Below, piece after piece: positions 1 through 7,477 of a stretch of DNA of 11,542 nucleotides (positions within the stretch are counted from its first letter, which is position 1; the number at the start of each line of letters is the position of its first letter). Source of the DNA: Bordetella parapertussis (GTDB taxonomy: Bacteria > Pseudomonadota > Gammaproteobacteria > Burkholderiales > Burkholderiaceae_B). The translations under genes and the position numbers were made by a program. The stretch lies in assembly GCA_943331855.1 (NCBI GenBank), contig CALQNE010000096.1:1-11542 (forward strand), in the 5' to 3' direction. Under the pieces are notes generated by a model. That model worked only from the letters and a program-made list of their open reading frames with translations, made no database searches and was not told the origin of the DNA.

Positions 1-2
1 GG

Positions 3-791
3 CGCTTATCCACCCAGGGCATCCTGCCAAACTGCTGGTCGCTTGATATTCCTGGTCCGCTGGCCTGGACCGTCGAAGACTGCGCCATCATTTTGGACGC
101 CTTGTTTGATCAGTCCTCCACCATAAAAAGCACCGAGCCCAGCCTGCGCCGCTCGATTGGCAAACCGATCACGGGCTTACGGATCGCCGTGGTTGACGAC
201 CCAGGGCCTGGTTTTCCCAACGCCGACCCGCCGCTCCGAAAGGGTTTTGAACAAGCCTTGAAAGTACTTGAGCAACTGGGCGCTCAACTCACTCGCGTCA
301 AGCTACCAATTTCGGCGGCCGAGTGCTTTGCAGCTTCGCGAATGATTGGTCCGGCCGAATCCGCTGCGATTCATGAGCGCGAGTTAAAAGAACAGCCAGA
401 ATTAATGGGATTTGCCCTGCGCGATAAATTAATGGCGGGATCGCTCGTACGCGCCGTTGACTACCTGGCGGCGCAGCGTCTACGACGCACGGTTGCGACG
501 AGTTTGGATACGTTGATGCAAGGCTTTGATGCTTTAGTCACGTTTGGTACCTTACATATGCCCCCACGTTTAGGGGTCGAGCCTGAGATGACTGCATTTA
601 CCGTTGAAACCATGCTCACACCCTTTAATCTCTCGGGGCATCCCGTCATGATGCAATGCAATGGTTTCCATAAGGGGCTACCACTGAACTGGCAAATCGT
701 TGCCAACCGTGGAGACGAAGCAAGCATTATGCGCGTGGCCTCGGCCTACGAACACGCAACCACTTGGCGCCAGCAGCGTGCACAACCATGA
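3..791 (+). CDS. Amidase (amidase signature family), C-terminal part, cut by left window edge
   Basis: The frame is open from the first complete codon at position 3, so the visible 262 residues are the C-terminal half to two-thirds of a cytoplasmic amidase; the start lies outside the window. The first visible residues (GILPNCWSLDIPGPLAWTVE) match the conserved segment that follows the catalytic core in this family, usually a SLD..GP.A.TVED pattern. The C-terminal signature is also present (PFNLSGHP, then GLPLNWQIV and an E-A-x-I-M-R-V-A-x-A-Y-E helix). The Ser-cisSer-Lys catalytic residues would lie upstream and cannot be checked. Two positions differ from the usual consensus: the common TPT-type strand reads VTFGTLHMPPR, and GLPVGLQ reads GLPLNWQ. 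The family hydrolyses amide bonds. The substrate is unknown; the Dpp-type importer downstream suggests an imported amide or peptide-like compound. The stop overlaps the next start (ATGA), implying translational coupling. Confidence 0.92.
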   Translation, partial: RLSTQGILPNCWSLDIPGPLAWTVEDCAIILDALFDQSSTIKSTEPSLRRSIGKPITGLRIAVVDDPGPGFPNADPPLRKGFEQALKVLEQLGAQLTRVKLPISAAECFAASRMIGPAESAAIHERELKEQPELMGFALRDKLMAGSLVRAVDYLAAQRLRRTVATSLDTLMQGFDALVTFGTLHMPPRLGVEPEMTAFTVETMLTPFNLSGHPVMMQCNGFHKGLPLNWQIVANRGDEASIMRVASAYEHATTWRQQRAQP

Positions 792-1000
792 CTTCAAAAT
801 CTAAAGTAAAGAAGCTCGAACCGAGCCTCGAAGAAGCAAACGCTTTTGCTAAACGTCATGGCCTGAGTAATCTCAAACCAGAATACATCGAACGTCTGCG
901 TGAACTGATCGCACCCGTCGCCCACTTTGGCCAGCAAGTCAGGCGCTCACCCAACAAAGACGACGCGCCTGCACCCGAATTCATCGTGTTTAAACCGTAA
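788..1000 (+). CDS. Small GatC/AtzG-like putative amidase partner, 70 aa
   Basis: Translation most likely starts at ATG 788, which overlaps the amidase stop codon by ATGA; an in-frame TTG at 764 would only add eight residues inside the amidase. No good ribosome binding site is seen, which fits coupling to the amidase. The 70-residue product is charged and has no signal peptide or membrane segment. It has a predicted helical N-terminal half (about residues 14-50) and an extended, proline-containing tail ending PAPEFIVFKP. This layout resembles GatC and the AtzG/DUF4089 proteins, small subunits encoded beside amidase-signature enzymes that stabilise or support them; DUF4089 members often end with a PAPVF-like motif. 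What is seen is size, position and tail. The partner role is inference from family knowledge. An unrelated small protein cannot be excluded. Confidence 0.7.
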   Translation: MTSKSKVKKLEPSLEEANAFAKRHGLSNLKPEYIERLRELIAPVAHFGQQVRRSPNKDDAPAPEFIVFKP

Positions 1001-1029
1001 CCAAGCCACCGCGCTAGAGGACAGCAACT

Positions 1030-2592
1030 ATGAAAAGTAAATCTTCTCCAAACCTAAGCCTGAACAGACGGCATATGCTGGGACTCATGGGGGCTTCAGC
1101 AACGCTATCCATGCTGCCCTGGGACCCCTTAAGCGCTCAAACAGCCAATGGCGTCTTGCGTGTGCGTTTAGGTGCGGACATTGGAAATTTAGATCCAGCA
1201 AAAATATTTTTGATTGAAAATCAAACAGTCGCTGGGCATATTTATAACGGCCTTGTGAAATATGATCAGAAAACAAATAATATCGTCCCTGATCTAGCCG
1301 CTAGCTGGGAAGTTTCCTCTGACGCAACGGTCTACACATTCAAACTCAGGTCCGGCGTCAACTTCCACAAGGGCTTTGGGCCGCTCACCTCTGACGATGT
1401 CAAGTTTTCGTTTGATCGCGTCATCGATCCGACTGGTGGCAGTGCGTATCGCGGCCAACTCGCCGCAATCAAGAGTATTGAAACACCCGATCCATTAACG
1501 GTCAGAATCACCCTTCAGGCGCCGACGGCGGGCTTGTTACACAAGTTGACTGCGTTCAATCAAGGCTGGATCGTATCGCGTAAAGCCGTCACCGAGATCG
1601 GCGACAAGTACTCAATGCAGCCTATTGGCACCGGTCCCTTCGTATTTGACAAGTGGACACCCGGCAATGAAGCCCGCGTCATCGCAAACAAAGCCTACTT
1701 TGACGGTTCACCTAGCGTAAACGAAGTCATTTTCAAGGTGATTAAAGACGAAACTGCCGCAGCAATTGCCGTCGAGAACCGTGAAATTGATATTTTCTTT
1801 GCCTTACAGCAGCCAGATATGATTGCGCGCATGCGTAAAGCAAAAGGCGTCGTTGTTTTCGAACGCCCTGCCAATCACACGATTAATTTAGTCCTGAATA
1901 CAACCATCAAGCCACTTGATGATGTGCGCGTCCGTCGGGCAATGACGCACGCGATCAATCGAAAAGCTCTCATCGATGGCTATTTCAAAGGTACCAAAAA
2001 CGAAGCGAGCACAGTGCTGACACCTTCCTTTGTTGAATATTCAGATGATGTCGTGAAATATCCCTACGACCCTGCTAAGGCTAAAGCGCTTCTGAAAGAG
2101 GCTGGTCTTGCCTCTGGATTTAAATTCGTCATCACCTCGGTTGGACTAAATCCTTTTGACAAAATTCCCGTCCCGATTGCTGAAGACCTGAAAGATGTGG
2201 GTATTGACGCCAGCATTCAAATTCTTGAACGAGCTGCCTACCAGCAAGCCCGCTCAAAGGGCGAGATACAAAGCTGTATTACTGGTTTAGTTGGACCGCC
2301 AGACCCAGACTCACCACTCGTTTCACTTTTCTCGACGAAATCGTTTCCTCCGGGGCTCAACACCTCAAAGTACGACAAGGTCGATGACTTACTAGCAAAA
2401 GCGGCCACTACGACTGATGCTGCGGCGCGTACAGCCGTCTACCACGAGATATTGAAACGGACCGCTTCTGATCAACCAGTGATTCCGCTTTACCAGGATC
2501 GACTGTTTCTGGCACACACAGATGCGGTGCAAGGGCTGGTACAGAACTCTTTATTCACCATGCAATCCTATGGCGTCTCTCTGAAAGGTTAA
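1030..2592 (+). CDS. ABC transporter substrate-binding protein, family 5 (Dpp/Opp type)
   Basis: This 520-residue periplasmic solute-binding protein belongs to the SBP_bac_5 (DppA/OppA) family and has normal family length. The N-terminus carries a Tat-like signal: NRRHMLGLM with the arginine pair at residues 13-14, a hydrophobic stretch, and a likely cleavage near LSA-QTA around residue 36. The family signature lies at about residues 71-131 (YNGLV, then DLAASWE, then TFKLR.GV.FH, then DDVKFSFDR). The C-terminal region has a VIPLYQ-type strand typical of the fold. An AGAGGA ribosome binding site at 1016-1021 sits 8 bases before the ATG. It would deliver ligand to the two permeases encoded directly downstream. 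The ligand could be a di- or oligopeptide, a glutathione-like molecule, or another amide; the sequence does not decide this. The amidase upstream favours an amide-containing compound. Confidence 0.95.
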   Translation: MKSKSSPNLSLNRRHMLGLMGASATLSMLPWDPLSAQTANGVLRVRLGADIGNLDPAKIFLIENQTVAGHIYNGLVKYDQKTNNIVPDLAASWEVSSDATVYTFKLRSGVNFHKGFGPLTSDDVKFSFDRVIDPTGGSAYRGQLAAIKSIETPDPLTVRITLQAPTAGLLHKLTAFNQGWIVSRKAVTEIGDKYSMQPIGTGPFVFDKWTPGNEARVIANKAYFDGSPSVNEVIFKVIKDETAAAIAVENREIDIFFALQQPDMIARMRKAKGVVVFERPANHTINLVLNTTIKPLDDVRVRRAMTHAINRKALIDGYFKGTKNEASTVLTPSFVEYSDDVVKYPYDPAKAKALLKEAGLASGFKFVITSVGLNPFDKIPVPIAEDLKDVGIDASIQILERAAYQQARSKGEIQSCITGLVGPPDPDSPLVSLFSTKSFPPGLNTSKYDKVDDLLAKAATTTDAAARTAVYHEILKRTASDQPVIPLYQDRLFLAHTDAVQGLVQNSLFTMQSYGVSLKG

Positions 2593-2594
2593 GC

Positions 2595-3536
2595 GTGTTC
2601 GCACATGTTGGTCGTACGCTGTTACGGTTGATCGTAACTGGGGTTGGGATTGTCTCGGTCGCGTTCTTTTTAATGAGAGCGATACCGGGAGATCCTGCGG
2701 CCTACATGCTTGGGGACTACGCCACTAAAGAATCAATCTCAGCTCTGCGCGCAAAGCTCGGACTCGATCAACCGGTCTGGCGTCAATACACTTTATTTTT
2801 AGGCAATGCGGTCACCGGTAATTTAGGAACCTCGGTGGTCACCGGACAACCGGCGCTGCAAGAGGTGATGGCGAGTATCCCGTCGTCGGCCATTCTGGCC
2901 GTTTCGGGGCTTTTGATCGCGATCCTGATTGGGCTTCCGTTGGGTATCGTCTGTGCGGTACGACAAGGAACCTGGATTGATGTTGGGGTGATGCTCGGAG
3001 CCCTAGCTGGAATTTCGTTTCCAGTCTTCTGGATGGGGTTGGCTGCAATTTTAATTTTCTCTTATTGGATTCCAATCTTTCCGGCACTTGGTTCAAGCAA
3101 TGCAAAAGATATTTTGACGCAAATCCATCATCTGATTCTGCCCGCACTGGTACTTGGGATATCCATTGCAGCGTACATCGCCCGACTTACACGCTCTGCC
3201 ATGTTAGAGGTTTTGTCTCAAGACTATATTCGTGTGGCACGTGCGATGGGCGTATCTGAGAGACGCATTATTTTTAAGCTTGCCTTGCGTAATGCGATGG
3301 TACCAATCTTGGCTGTGATTGGCGTCACCTTTGCCTGGTCGTTTGGGAATGCGATATTAATTGAAGCAGTCTTTAGCCGACCGGGGCTGGGCTCGATGTT
3401 ACTGAAGGCAATTTTGGCGAGAGATTATCAGTTGGTGCAAGCGGGTGTACTGATACTCGCATTCATGGTCGTACTCATTAACGCGAGTCTTGACTTGACG
3501 TACACCTTGATTGACCCACGGTTAAAGGCATCATGA
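2595..3536 (+). CDS. ABC transporter permease, DppB type
   Basis: This 313-residue inner-membrane permease starts at GTG 2595, two bases after the preceding stop, with a GAAAGG-like ribosome binding site at 2583-2588. It shows the DppB/OppB layout: an N-terminal membrane helix, the segment FLMRAIPGDPA (about residues 25-35), a large loop with LGLDQPVWRQY (about 55-65), several further hydrophobic segments, and the cytoplasmic EAA-like coupling helix around residues 210-234 (RVARAMGVSERR), which contacts an ATPase. The C-terminus reads LTYTLIDPRL, typical of the family. It would form the heterodimeric channel with the next gene product. Its stop overlaps the next start by ATGA, so the two subunits are probably made in equal amounts. 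The family call is secure; substrate specificity is not. Confidence 0.95.
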   Translation: MFAHVGRTLLRLIVTGVGIVSVAFFLMRAIPGDPAAYMLGDYATKESISALRAKLGLDQPVWRQYTLFLGNAVTGNLGTSVVTGQPALQEVMASIPSSAILAVSGLLIAILIGLPLGIVCAVRQGTWIDVGVMLGALAGISFPVFWMGLAAILIFSYWIPIFPALGSSNAKDILTQIHHLILPALVLGISIAAYIARLTRSAMLEVLSQDYIRVARAMGVSERRIIFKLALRNAMVPILAVIGVTFAWSFGNAILIEAVFSRPGLGSMLLKAILARDYQLVQAGVLILAFMVVLINASLDLTYTLIDPRLKAS

Positions 3537-4426
3537 CGACATCTCTTGAACAACAGACGCTCGATCGCCAAGCGCGTCGCAAAGCAACCTTGCGCCGCTT
3601 TACCGGCCATCCGAGCCTGATGATCGGCACCGTTATTTTGCTACTGCTTGTCATCGTTGCCTTAGCCGCGCCATGGCTTGCGCCCTACTCACCTACCCGC
3701 ACAAGCTTGGTCAATACCTTGCAAGACGCCTCTTGGGCACATCCGCTCGGAACGGATCAATTTGGTCGCGATGTACTTTCCCGACTGATTCACGGTACGC
3801 GCGTTTCCTTATTGGTTGCGTTTTGGGTCGTCACGTTGTCTCTTGTCATTGGCACCATCATCGGCGGAATCGCTGGGTTTCTGGGTGGTTGGATCGACCG
3901 AGGCATCAATGTCGTCAACGACATCTTGATGGCCTTTCCTGGATTTTTACTTGCCCTGGCTATTGTGGCCACTCAAGGCTCTTCGCTCGAATCGGTCATC
4001 ATCGCGGTCTCTATTGCCTATACCCCACGTGTCATAGCGGTGATGCGGTCGGTGGCGCTTACGATCCGTCCCCGTCCCTTTATCGAAGCTTCTCATTCAA
4101 TCGGCATGACTTCAACGCGAATCCTGTTCAGTCATGTCATCCCGAACGCGCTGCCCCCAGTCATTGTCGTTGCAACCCTGAGCGCAGCCTCGGCCATCCT
4201 GGCAGAGGCGGGCCTGAGCTTCTTGGGTCTGGGTGTCAGACCACCGATCCCGACTTGGGGCAACATCATCGCAGATGGTCAGGCATCGATTACGACAAAC
4301 CCACTCATCTCGATTTCTTCTGGCCTATGCATTGCCGCGATGGTGATCGCACTGAACTTAATTGGTGATGGCCTCAGAGACGCACTTGACCCACAAATGC
4401 GTCGCCAGACAGCAAAAATTCTATGA
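3533..4426 (+). CDS. ABC transporter permease, DppC type
   Basis: This 297-residue inner-membrane permease is the second channel subunit. The start ATG overlaps the dppB-type stop. A cytoplasmic N-terminal tail of about 28 residues precedes the first membrane helix (about 29-50). The DppC/OppC signature HPLGTDQFGRDVLSRL lies at residues 70-85, the EAA-like coupling loop at about 184-205 (IEASHSIGMTSTRIL), and the conserved GLSFLGLGVRPPIPTWG segment at 227-243. The C-terminal NLIGDGLRDALDP is also typical. In the coupling loop the usual EAARALG reads EASHSIG, a modest departure that keeps the key glutamate and glycine. The stop overlaps the next ATG by ATGA. A second long frame in the same direction (3673-4368) lies entirely within this gene and is a shadow. 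Confidence 0.95.
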   Translation: MTTSLEQQTLDRQARRKATLRRFTGHPSLMIGTVILLLLVIVALAAPWLAPYSPTRTSLVNTLQDASWAHPLGTDQFGRDVLSRLIHGTRVSLLVAFWVVTLSLVIGTIIGGIAGFLGGWIDRGINVVNDILMAFPGFLLALAIVATQGSSLESVIIAVSIAYTPRVIAVMRSVALTIRPRPFIEASHSIGMTSTRILFSHVIPNALPPVIVVATLSAASAILAEAGLSFLGLGVRPPIPTWGNIIADGQASITTNPLISISSGLCIAAMVIALNLIGDGLRDALDPQMRRQTAKIL

Positions 4427-5421
4427 GCAATTCTTCAAAGGTATTGCTCGATATTCGCCATCTCTCGGTTGCGGTGCGTGATTCGCAGTCAAACACCCCT
4501 TTAGTCCGCGATGTATCGCTTCGCGTCAATTCAGGAGAAACGCTTGCGATCGTCGGAGAGTCGGGCTCAGGAAAAACCTTAAGCTTTTTAGCCGCGCTAG
4601 GCATTGCACCCAATAACATTAAGGTCACCGCGGGCGAAGTTCTCTTTGAGAGCGACGATTTAACAAAACTCAATCCTAACGAACTGCGCGCGCGACGCGG
4701 CACTGCAATTTCGATGGTATTCCAGGATCCTCTGTCCGCACTGAATCCGGTTTTTTCAATTGGCACTCAAATCATTGAAGTCTTACGCGCGCACTTGCCG
4801 TTGACCCATGCCCAGGCGCGTGCACGCGCAATCGAATTGCTCGAACGTGTGCACATTCCTGATCCACAGCGACGCGTTGACGATTACCCACATCAGTTTT
4901 CGGGTGGTATGCGACAGCGTGCTTTAATCGCCATGGCCATTGCACTCGAGCCAAAAGTACTCATCGCCGATGAACCAACCACTGCACTTGACGTCACCGT
5001 GCAGGCTCAAGTTCTCGAGTTACTCTCTCAGCTGCGCGAGGAAACCGGAATGGCACTGGTCTTGATCACGCATGATCTAGGCTTAGTCGCCAGACATGCC
5101 GATCGGGTTGCGGTGTTTTATGCTGGAAGAGTCGTTGAACAGGCTGCAGTTCAAGATTTATTTCACGAACCGCGCCACCCTTATACCGTTTCTTTGTTTC
5201 GAACGATTCCCAGGCTGGATAGCCCAACGAATACAGCTTTAACCCCAATCGTTGGCCAACCGCCCAATTTGGCACAATTACCCGAGGGCTGCCCTTTTGC
5301 CCCACGCTGCTATCTTGTGAAACCTGACTGTGGGTCGGCACAAGTCAAACTCGTCGACACGACAAATAAAGAACATCTGTCGGCTTGTCAATATTGGCCT
5401 GAAGTTCATCCCGAGTCTTGA
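4423..5421 (+). CDS. ABC transporter ATP-binding protein, DppD type
   Basis: This 332-residue cytoplasmic ATPase has a full set of ABC motifs: Walker A GESGSGKT at 45-52, Q-loop glutamine 101 in VFQDP, signature FSGGMRQR at 159-166, Walker B VLIADEP at 179-185, and switch histidine 217 in LITHDL. The C-terminal oligopeptide-transporter extension follows from about residue 252 (HPYTVSLF). It contains four cysteines, at 290, 296, 303 and 322, spaced C-x5-C-x6-C-x18-C. This arrangement is known in Dpp/Opp ATPases, where structures of Dpp transporters show an iron-sulfur cluster, so one is expected here by inference. The gene overlaps the upstream permease by ATGA and ends one base before the next start. 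It would pair with the DppF-type ATPase to drive import. Confidence 0.95.
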   Translation: MSNSSKVLLDIRHLSVAVRDSQSNTPLVRDVSLRVNSGETLAIVGESGSGKTLSFLAALGIAPNNIKVTAGEVLFESDDLTKLNPNELRARRGTAISMVFQDPLSALNPVFSIGTQIIEVLRAHLPLTHAQARARAIELLERVHIPDPQRRVDDYPHQFSGGMRQRALIAMAIALEPKVLIADEPTTALDVTVQAQVLELLSQLREETGMALVLITHDLGLVARHADRVAVFYAGRVVEQAAVQDLFHEPRHPYTVSLFRTIPRLDSPTNTALTPIVGQPPNLAQLPEGCPFAPRCYLVKPDCGSAQVKLVDTTNKEHLSACQYWPEVHPES

Positions 5422-5422
5422 A

Positions 5423-6472
5423 ATGACACACCCTGCACAAGCCCCCCTTCTTGAACTGAAGAATATCTGCAAGACGTTCAATGACACCAGTTCTTGGCGC
5501 AGCCGTTCTTCAAAAGGCGTTCAAGCCGTGGATGATGCCACGCTCTCGCTCTATCCTAACGAGACGCTTGGCTTGGTGGGCGAAACCGGCAGCGGAAAAA
5601 GTACCTTGGGTCGTATTGCCCTACGCTTGATTGAACCTAGCGCTGGCACCGTGATGTTTGAAGGACAAGACATTACCCATTTGTCTGCTCGTTTATTGCG
5701 CGAAAAGCGGCAACGCATGCAAATGGTCTTTCAAGATCCCTACGGCTCGCTTGATCCGCGCATGAGTGTTGATAAACTCGTTTCAGAGCCACTGGTCGTC
5801 CATAAAATAGCCTACGCGCAACGTCAAGAGAAAATGCATGCCGCACTTAGGCAGGTCGGCCTTGATCCGTCACTTGCGCATCGCTATCCACATGAATTTT
5901 CAGGCGGGCAACGTCAGCGCATTGGCATTGCGCGTGCCATGGTTCTTGATCCGGCTTTACTAGTCTTAGACGAACCCGTCTCGGCTCTCGATGTGTCGAT
6001 TCAAGCGCAAGTCTTAAATCTTTTACATGAGATCCAAGTCCGAACTCAGGTTTCATACCTTTTTATTGCGCACGATCTATCCGTCGTGCGTCACATTAGC
6101 CATCGCGTTGCCGTCATGTATCTTGGTCGCATTGTCGAAATTGGAACCCGTGATGCCATCTATACAAGACCCAAGCATCCCTACACGGTTTCGCTCTTAT
6201 CTGCGGTACCAATACCCGACCCTGATCTTGAGCGAGCGCGCAAACGCATTCCTTTGATTGGTGAAATCGGCTCAGCGAACAACACACCAAGCGGCTGTCG
6301 CTTTCATCCACGCTGCCCTCGCGCGCGCGAGGTTGCTCAACAGCCAAGTATTGCAAAACAAAAGTTAGGCGTCATCGACATACCCGTTGTGTGCGCGACA
6401 CAAGACCCCGTCCTTCTCGGCTCTGACAAAGAGCATGCCTGTGCTTGTCACTTCCCTCATGATACGTTTTAG
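5423..6472 (+). CDS. ABC transporter ATP-binding protein, DppF type
   Basis: The likely start is ATG 5423, one base after the DppD-type stop, giving 349 residues. The frame stays open upstream to 5330, but that extension lies inside the previous gene and matches nothing in the family. Motifs are Walker A GETGSGKS at 53-60, Q-loop glutamine 104, signature FSGGQRQR at 159-166, Walker B LLVLDEP at 179-185 and switch histidine 217. The C-terminal oligopeptide domain begins at about 252 (HPYTVSLL). Its cysteine pattern is atypical: cysteines 292 and 298 match the usual pair, but the expected third position is alanine 305, with further cysteines at 324, 340 and 342. The tail is longer than that of the DppD-type partner. 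It should form the ATPase heterodimer with that partner. Confidence 0.94.
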   Translation: MTHPAQAPLLELKNICKTFNDTSSWRSRSSKGVQAVDDATLSLYPNETLGLVGETGSGKSTLGRIALRLIEPSAGTVMFEGQDITHLSARLLREKRQRMQMVFQDPYGSLDPRMSVDKLVSEPLVVHKIAYAQRQEKMHAALRQVGLDPSLAHRYPHEFSGGQRQRIGIARAMVLDPALLVLDEPVSALDVSIQAQVLNLLHEIQVRTQVSYLFIAHDLSVVRHISHRVAVMYLGRIVEIGTRDAIYTRPKHPYTVSLLSAVPIPDPDLERARKRIPLIGEIGSANNTPSGCRFHPRCPRAREVAQQPSIAKQKLGVIDIPVVCATQDPVLLGSDKEHACACHFPHDTF

Positions 6473-6487
6473 TAAACGACACACACG

Positions 6488-7375
6488 ATGAAAAAATTAA
6501 TCATTGAAGTTCGAATTAACGAATACGCAATGCGTGACGAGAATCCGCACGTACCCTGGACACCAGAAGAAATCGGTCGGGAAGCGCGCGCCATTCAAGG
6601 CGCAGGGGCTTCAATTGTGCACTTTCATGCGCGTGCCGCGGACGGTTCACCCGCGCACGGCTTGGAGGATTATGCCGCGCCGATCAGAGCAATACGCGCA
6701 AACTCGGACTTGATGATCAACCCAACACTCGGGCAAATCACCAAAGGCGGCAAACTCGAGCGTATCAGCCACATTGAAGCCTTTGCCAATGACCCTATTT
6801 TGAAACCTGAAATCGTCGGTCTCGACCCTGGCTCGACCAATATCGATATTTTTGACCAGAAAAATCGACGCTTTGTGTCAGACGGAAAAGTCTACGTCAA
6901 CTCGCACGAAACCTTGATCGCTTTTACCGAGCGTTTTCGTACGCTCGGGATCAAAGCAGCACTTGCCTGCTGGAGTATTCCGTTTTTGCGTAGTGCCGCA
7001 GCCTTAATGGATATGGATTTGGTGGCCGAGCCAGGCTATATTTTGTTTGTACATGGCGAAGGCGGTCAACTCGGCGCACACCCAGCAACTCCTGAGGGGC
7101 TTCGCGCTTATACAGACCATTTACCTAAAAATCGCAAACATGAATGGACGGTTTGCTGCAAGAGCGGTAATTTATTTCCGATCGCCCTCTCTGCGATTGC
7201 CCAAGGCGGGCATATCGCCATTGGCATCGGCGACTATGCCTATCCTGAACTCGGCTACCCTACCAATGCTCAATTAGTACAAGAGATCGTCAAATTGGCA
7301 AAGACCGTTGGGCGTGAAGTCGCGACACCCGCTGAAGCACGAAGTATTTTAGGCATTCATCCACAATCGCACTAA
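6488..7375 (+). CDS. BKACE family (DUF849) 3-keto-5-aminohexanoate cleavage-like protein, divergent
   Basis: This 295-residue cytoplasmic protein has the length and layout of the beta-keto acid cleavage enzyme family, TIM-barrel metalloenzymes that condense a beta-keto acid with acetyl-CoA and release acetoacetate plus a new CoA ester. Seen directly: strand 1 KLIIEVRIN; TPEEI at residues 25-29; the metal-binding pair in VHFHAR (His45 and His47); GLDPGS at 111-116; and the closing GGHIAIGIGDYAY at 240-252 followed by TNAQLVQEI. Characterised Kce enzymes have Arg-Val-Gly-x-Glu-Asp in that last segment. Here the arginine position is Ala244 and the glutamate metal ligand is Gly248, while the aspartate is kept (Asp249). 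The early active-site glutamate position also appears to be alanine, although Glu7 and Glu12 lie nearby. The activity may therefore differ. The gene starts 15 bases after the ATPase gene without an obvious ribosome binding site. Confidence 0.85.
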   Translation: MKKLIIEVRINEYAMRDENPHVPWTPEEIGREARAIQGAGASIVHFHARAADGSPAHGLEDYAAPIRAIRANSDLMINPTLGQITKGGKLERISHIEAFANDPILKPEIVGLDPGSTNIDIFDQKNRRFVSDGKVYVNSHETLIAFTERFRTLGIKAALACWSIPFLRSAAALMDMDLVAEPGYILFVHGEGGQLGAHPATPEGLRAYTDHLPKNRKHEWTVCCKSGNLFPIALSAIAQGGHIAIGIGDYAYPELGYPTNAQLVQEIVKLAKTVGREVATPAEARSILGIHPQSH

Positions 7376-7477
7376 AAGTATGATTTTTTGCAGCGCAATA
7401 CTCAAGTTTTAGGTATTATTTCTGACGTCAATCGCTTACCCGCACAGTGCATTTTTCAAAAACTAGAGACAATCATC
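7376..7477 (+). promoter_or_regulatory. 102-base intergenic gap with a possible weak promoter
   Basis: This is the longest non-coding stretch in the window and separates the transporter/BKACE operon from the glutaredoxin-DinB gene. It is AT-rich. It holds a near-consensus -10 box, TATTAT at 7414-7419, but the only TTG-type -35 candidate (TTGCAG at 7388-7393) sits 20 bases away, which is too far for a good promoter. A perfect 8-base palindrome, TGACGTCA, lies at 7423-7430, just after the -10 box, where an operator could sit. No convincing terminator hairpin for the upstream operon is seen, so readthrough is also possible. Confidence 0.22.
7465..7469 (+). promoter_or_regulatory. Ribosome binding site AGAGA that supports the start at 7478
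   Basis: AGAGA lies 8 bases before ATG 7478. It supports this start over an upstream in-frame TTG at 7388, which would add 30 residues unlike any glutaredoxin N-terminus. Confidence 0.55.

Noticed and set aside
3673..4368. Open frame of 231 codons on the + strand inside the DppC-type gene
   Set aside because: It lies entirely within a gene with strong family motifs in another frame, and its translation has low-complexity shadow character (many His, Arg, Cys and Trp residues) with no recognisable domain.
4374..4766. Open frame of 130 codons on the - strand opposite the DppD-type gene
   Set aside because: It is antisense to the Walker A region of a clear ABC ATPase; the frame is open because of codon bias on the coding strand, with no ribosome binding site or domain.
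5330..5422. Upstream extension of the DppF-type frame by 31 codons
   Set aside because: The extension lies wholly inside the DppD-type gene. ATG 5423 gives a normal DppF N-terminus directly after the upstream stop.
7388..7477. TTG-initiated N-terminal extension of the glutaredoxin-DinB protein
   Set aside because: The 30 extra residues match nothing in glutaredoxins, and ATG 7478 has an AGAGA ribosome binding site at good spacing.
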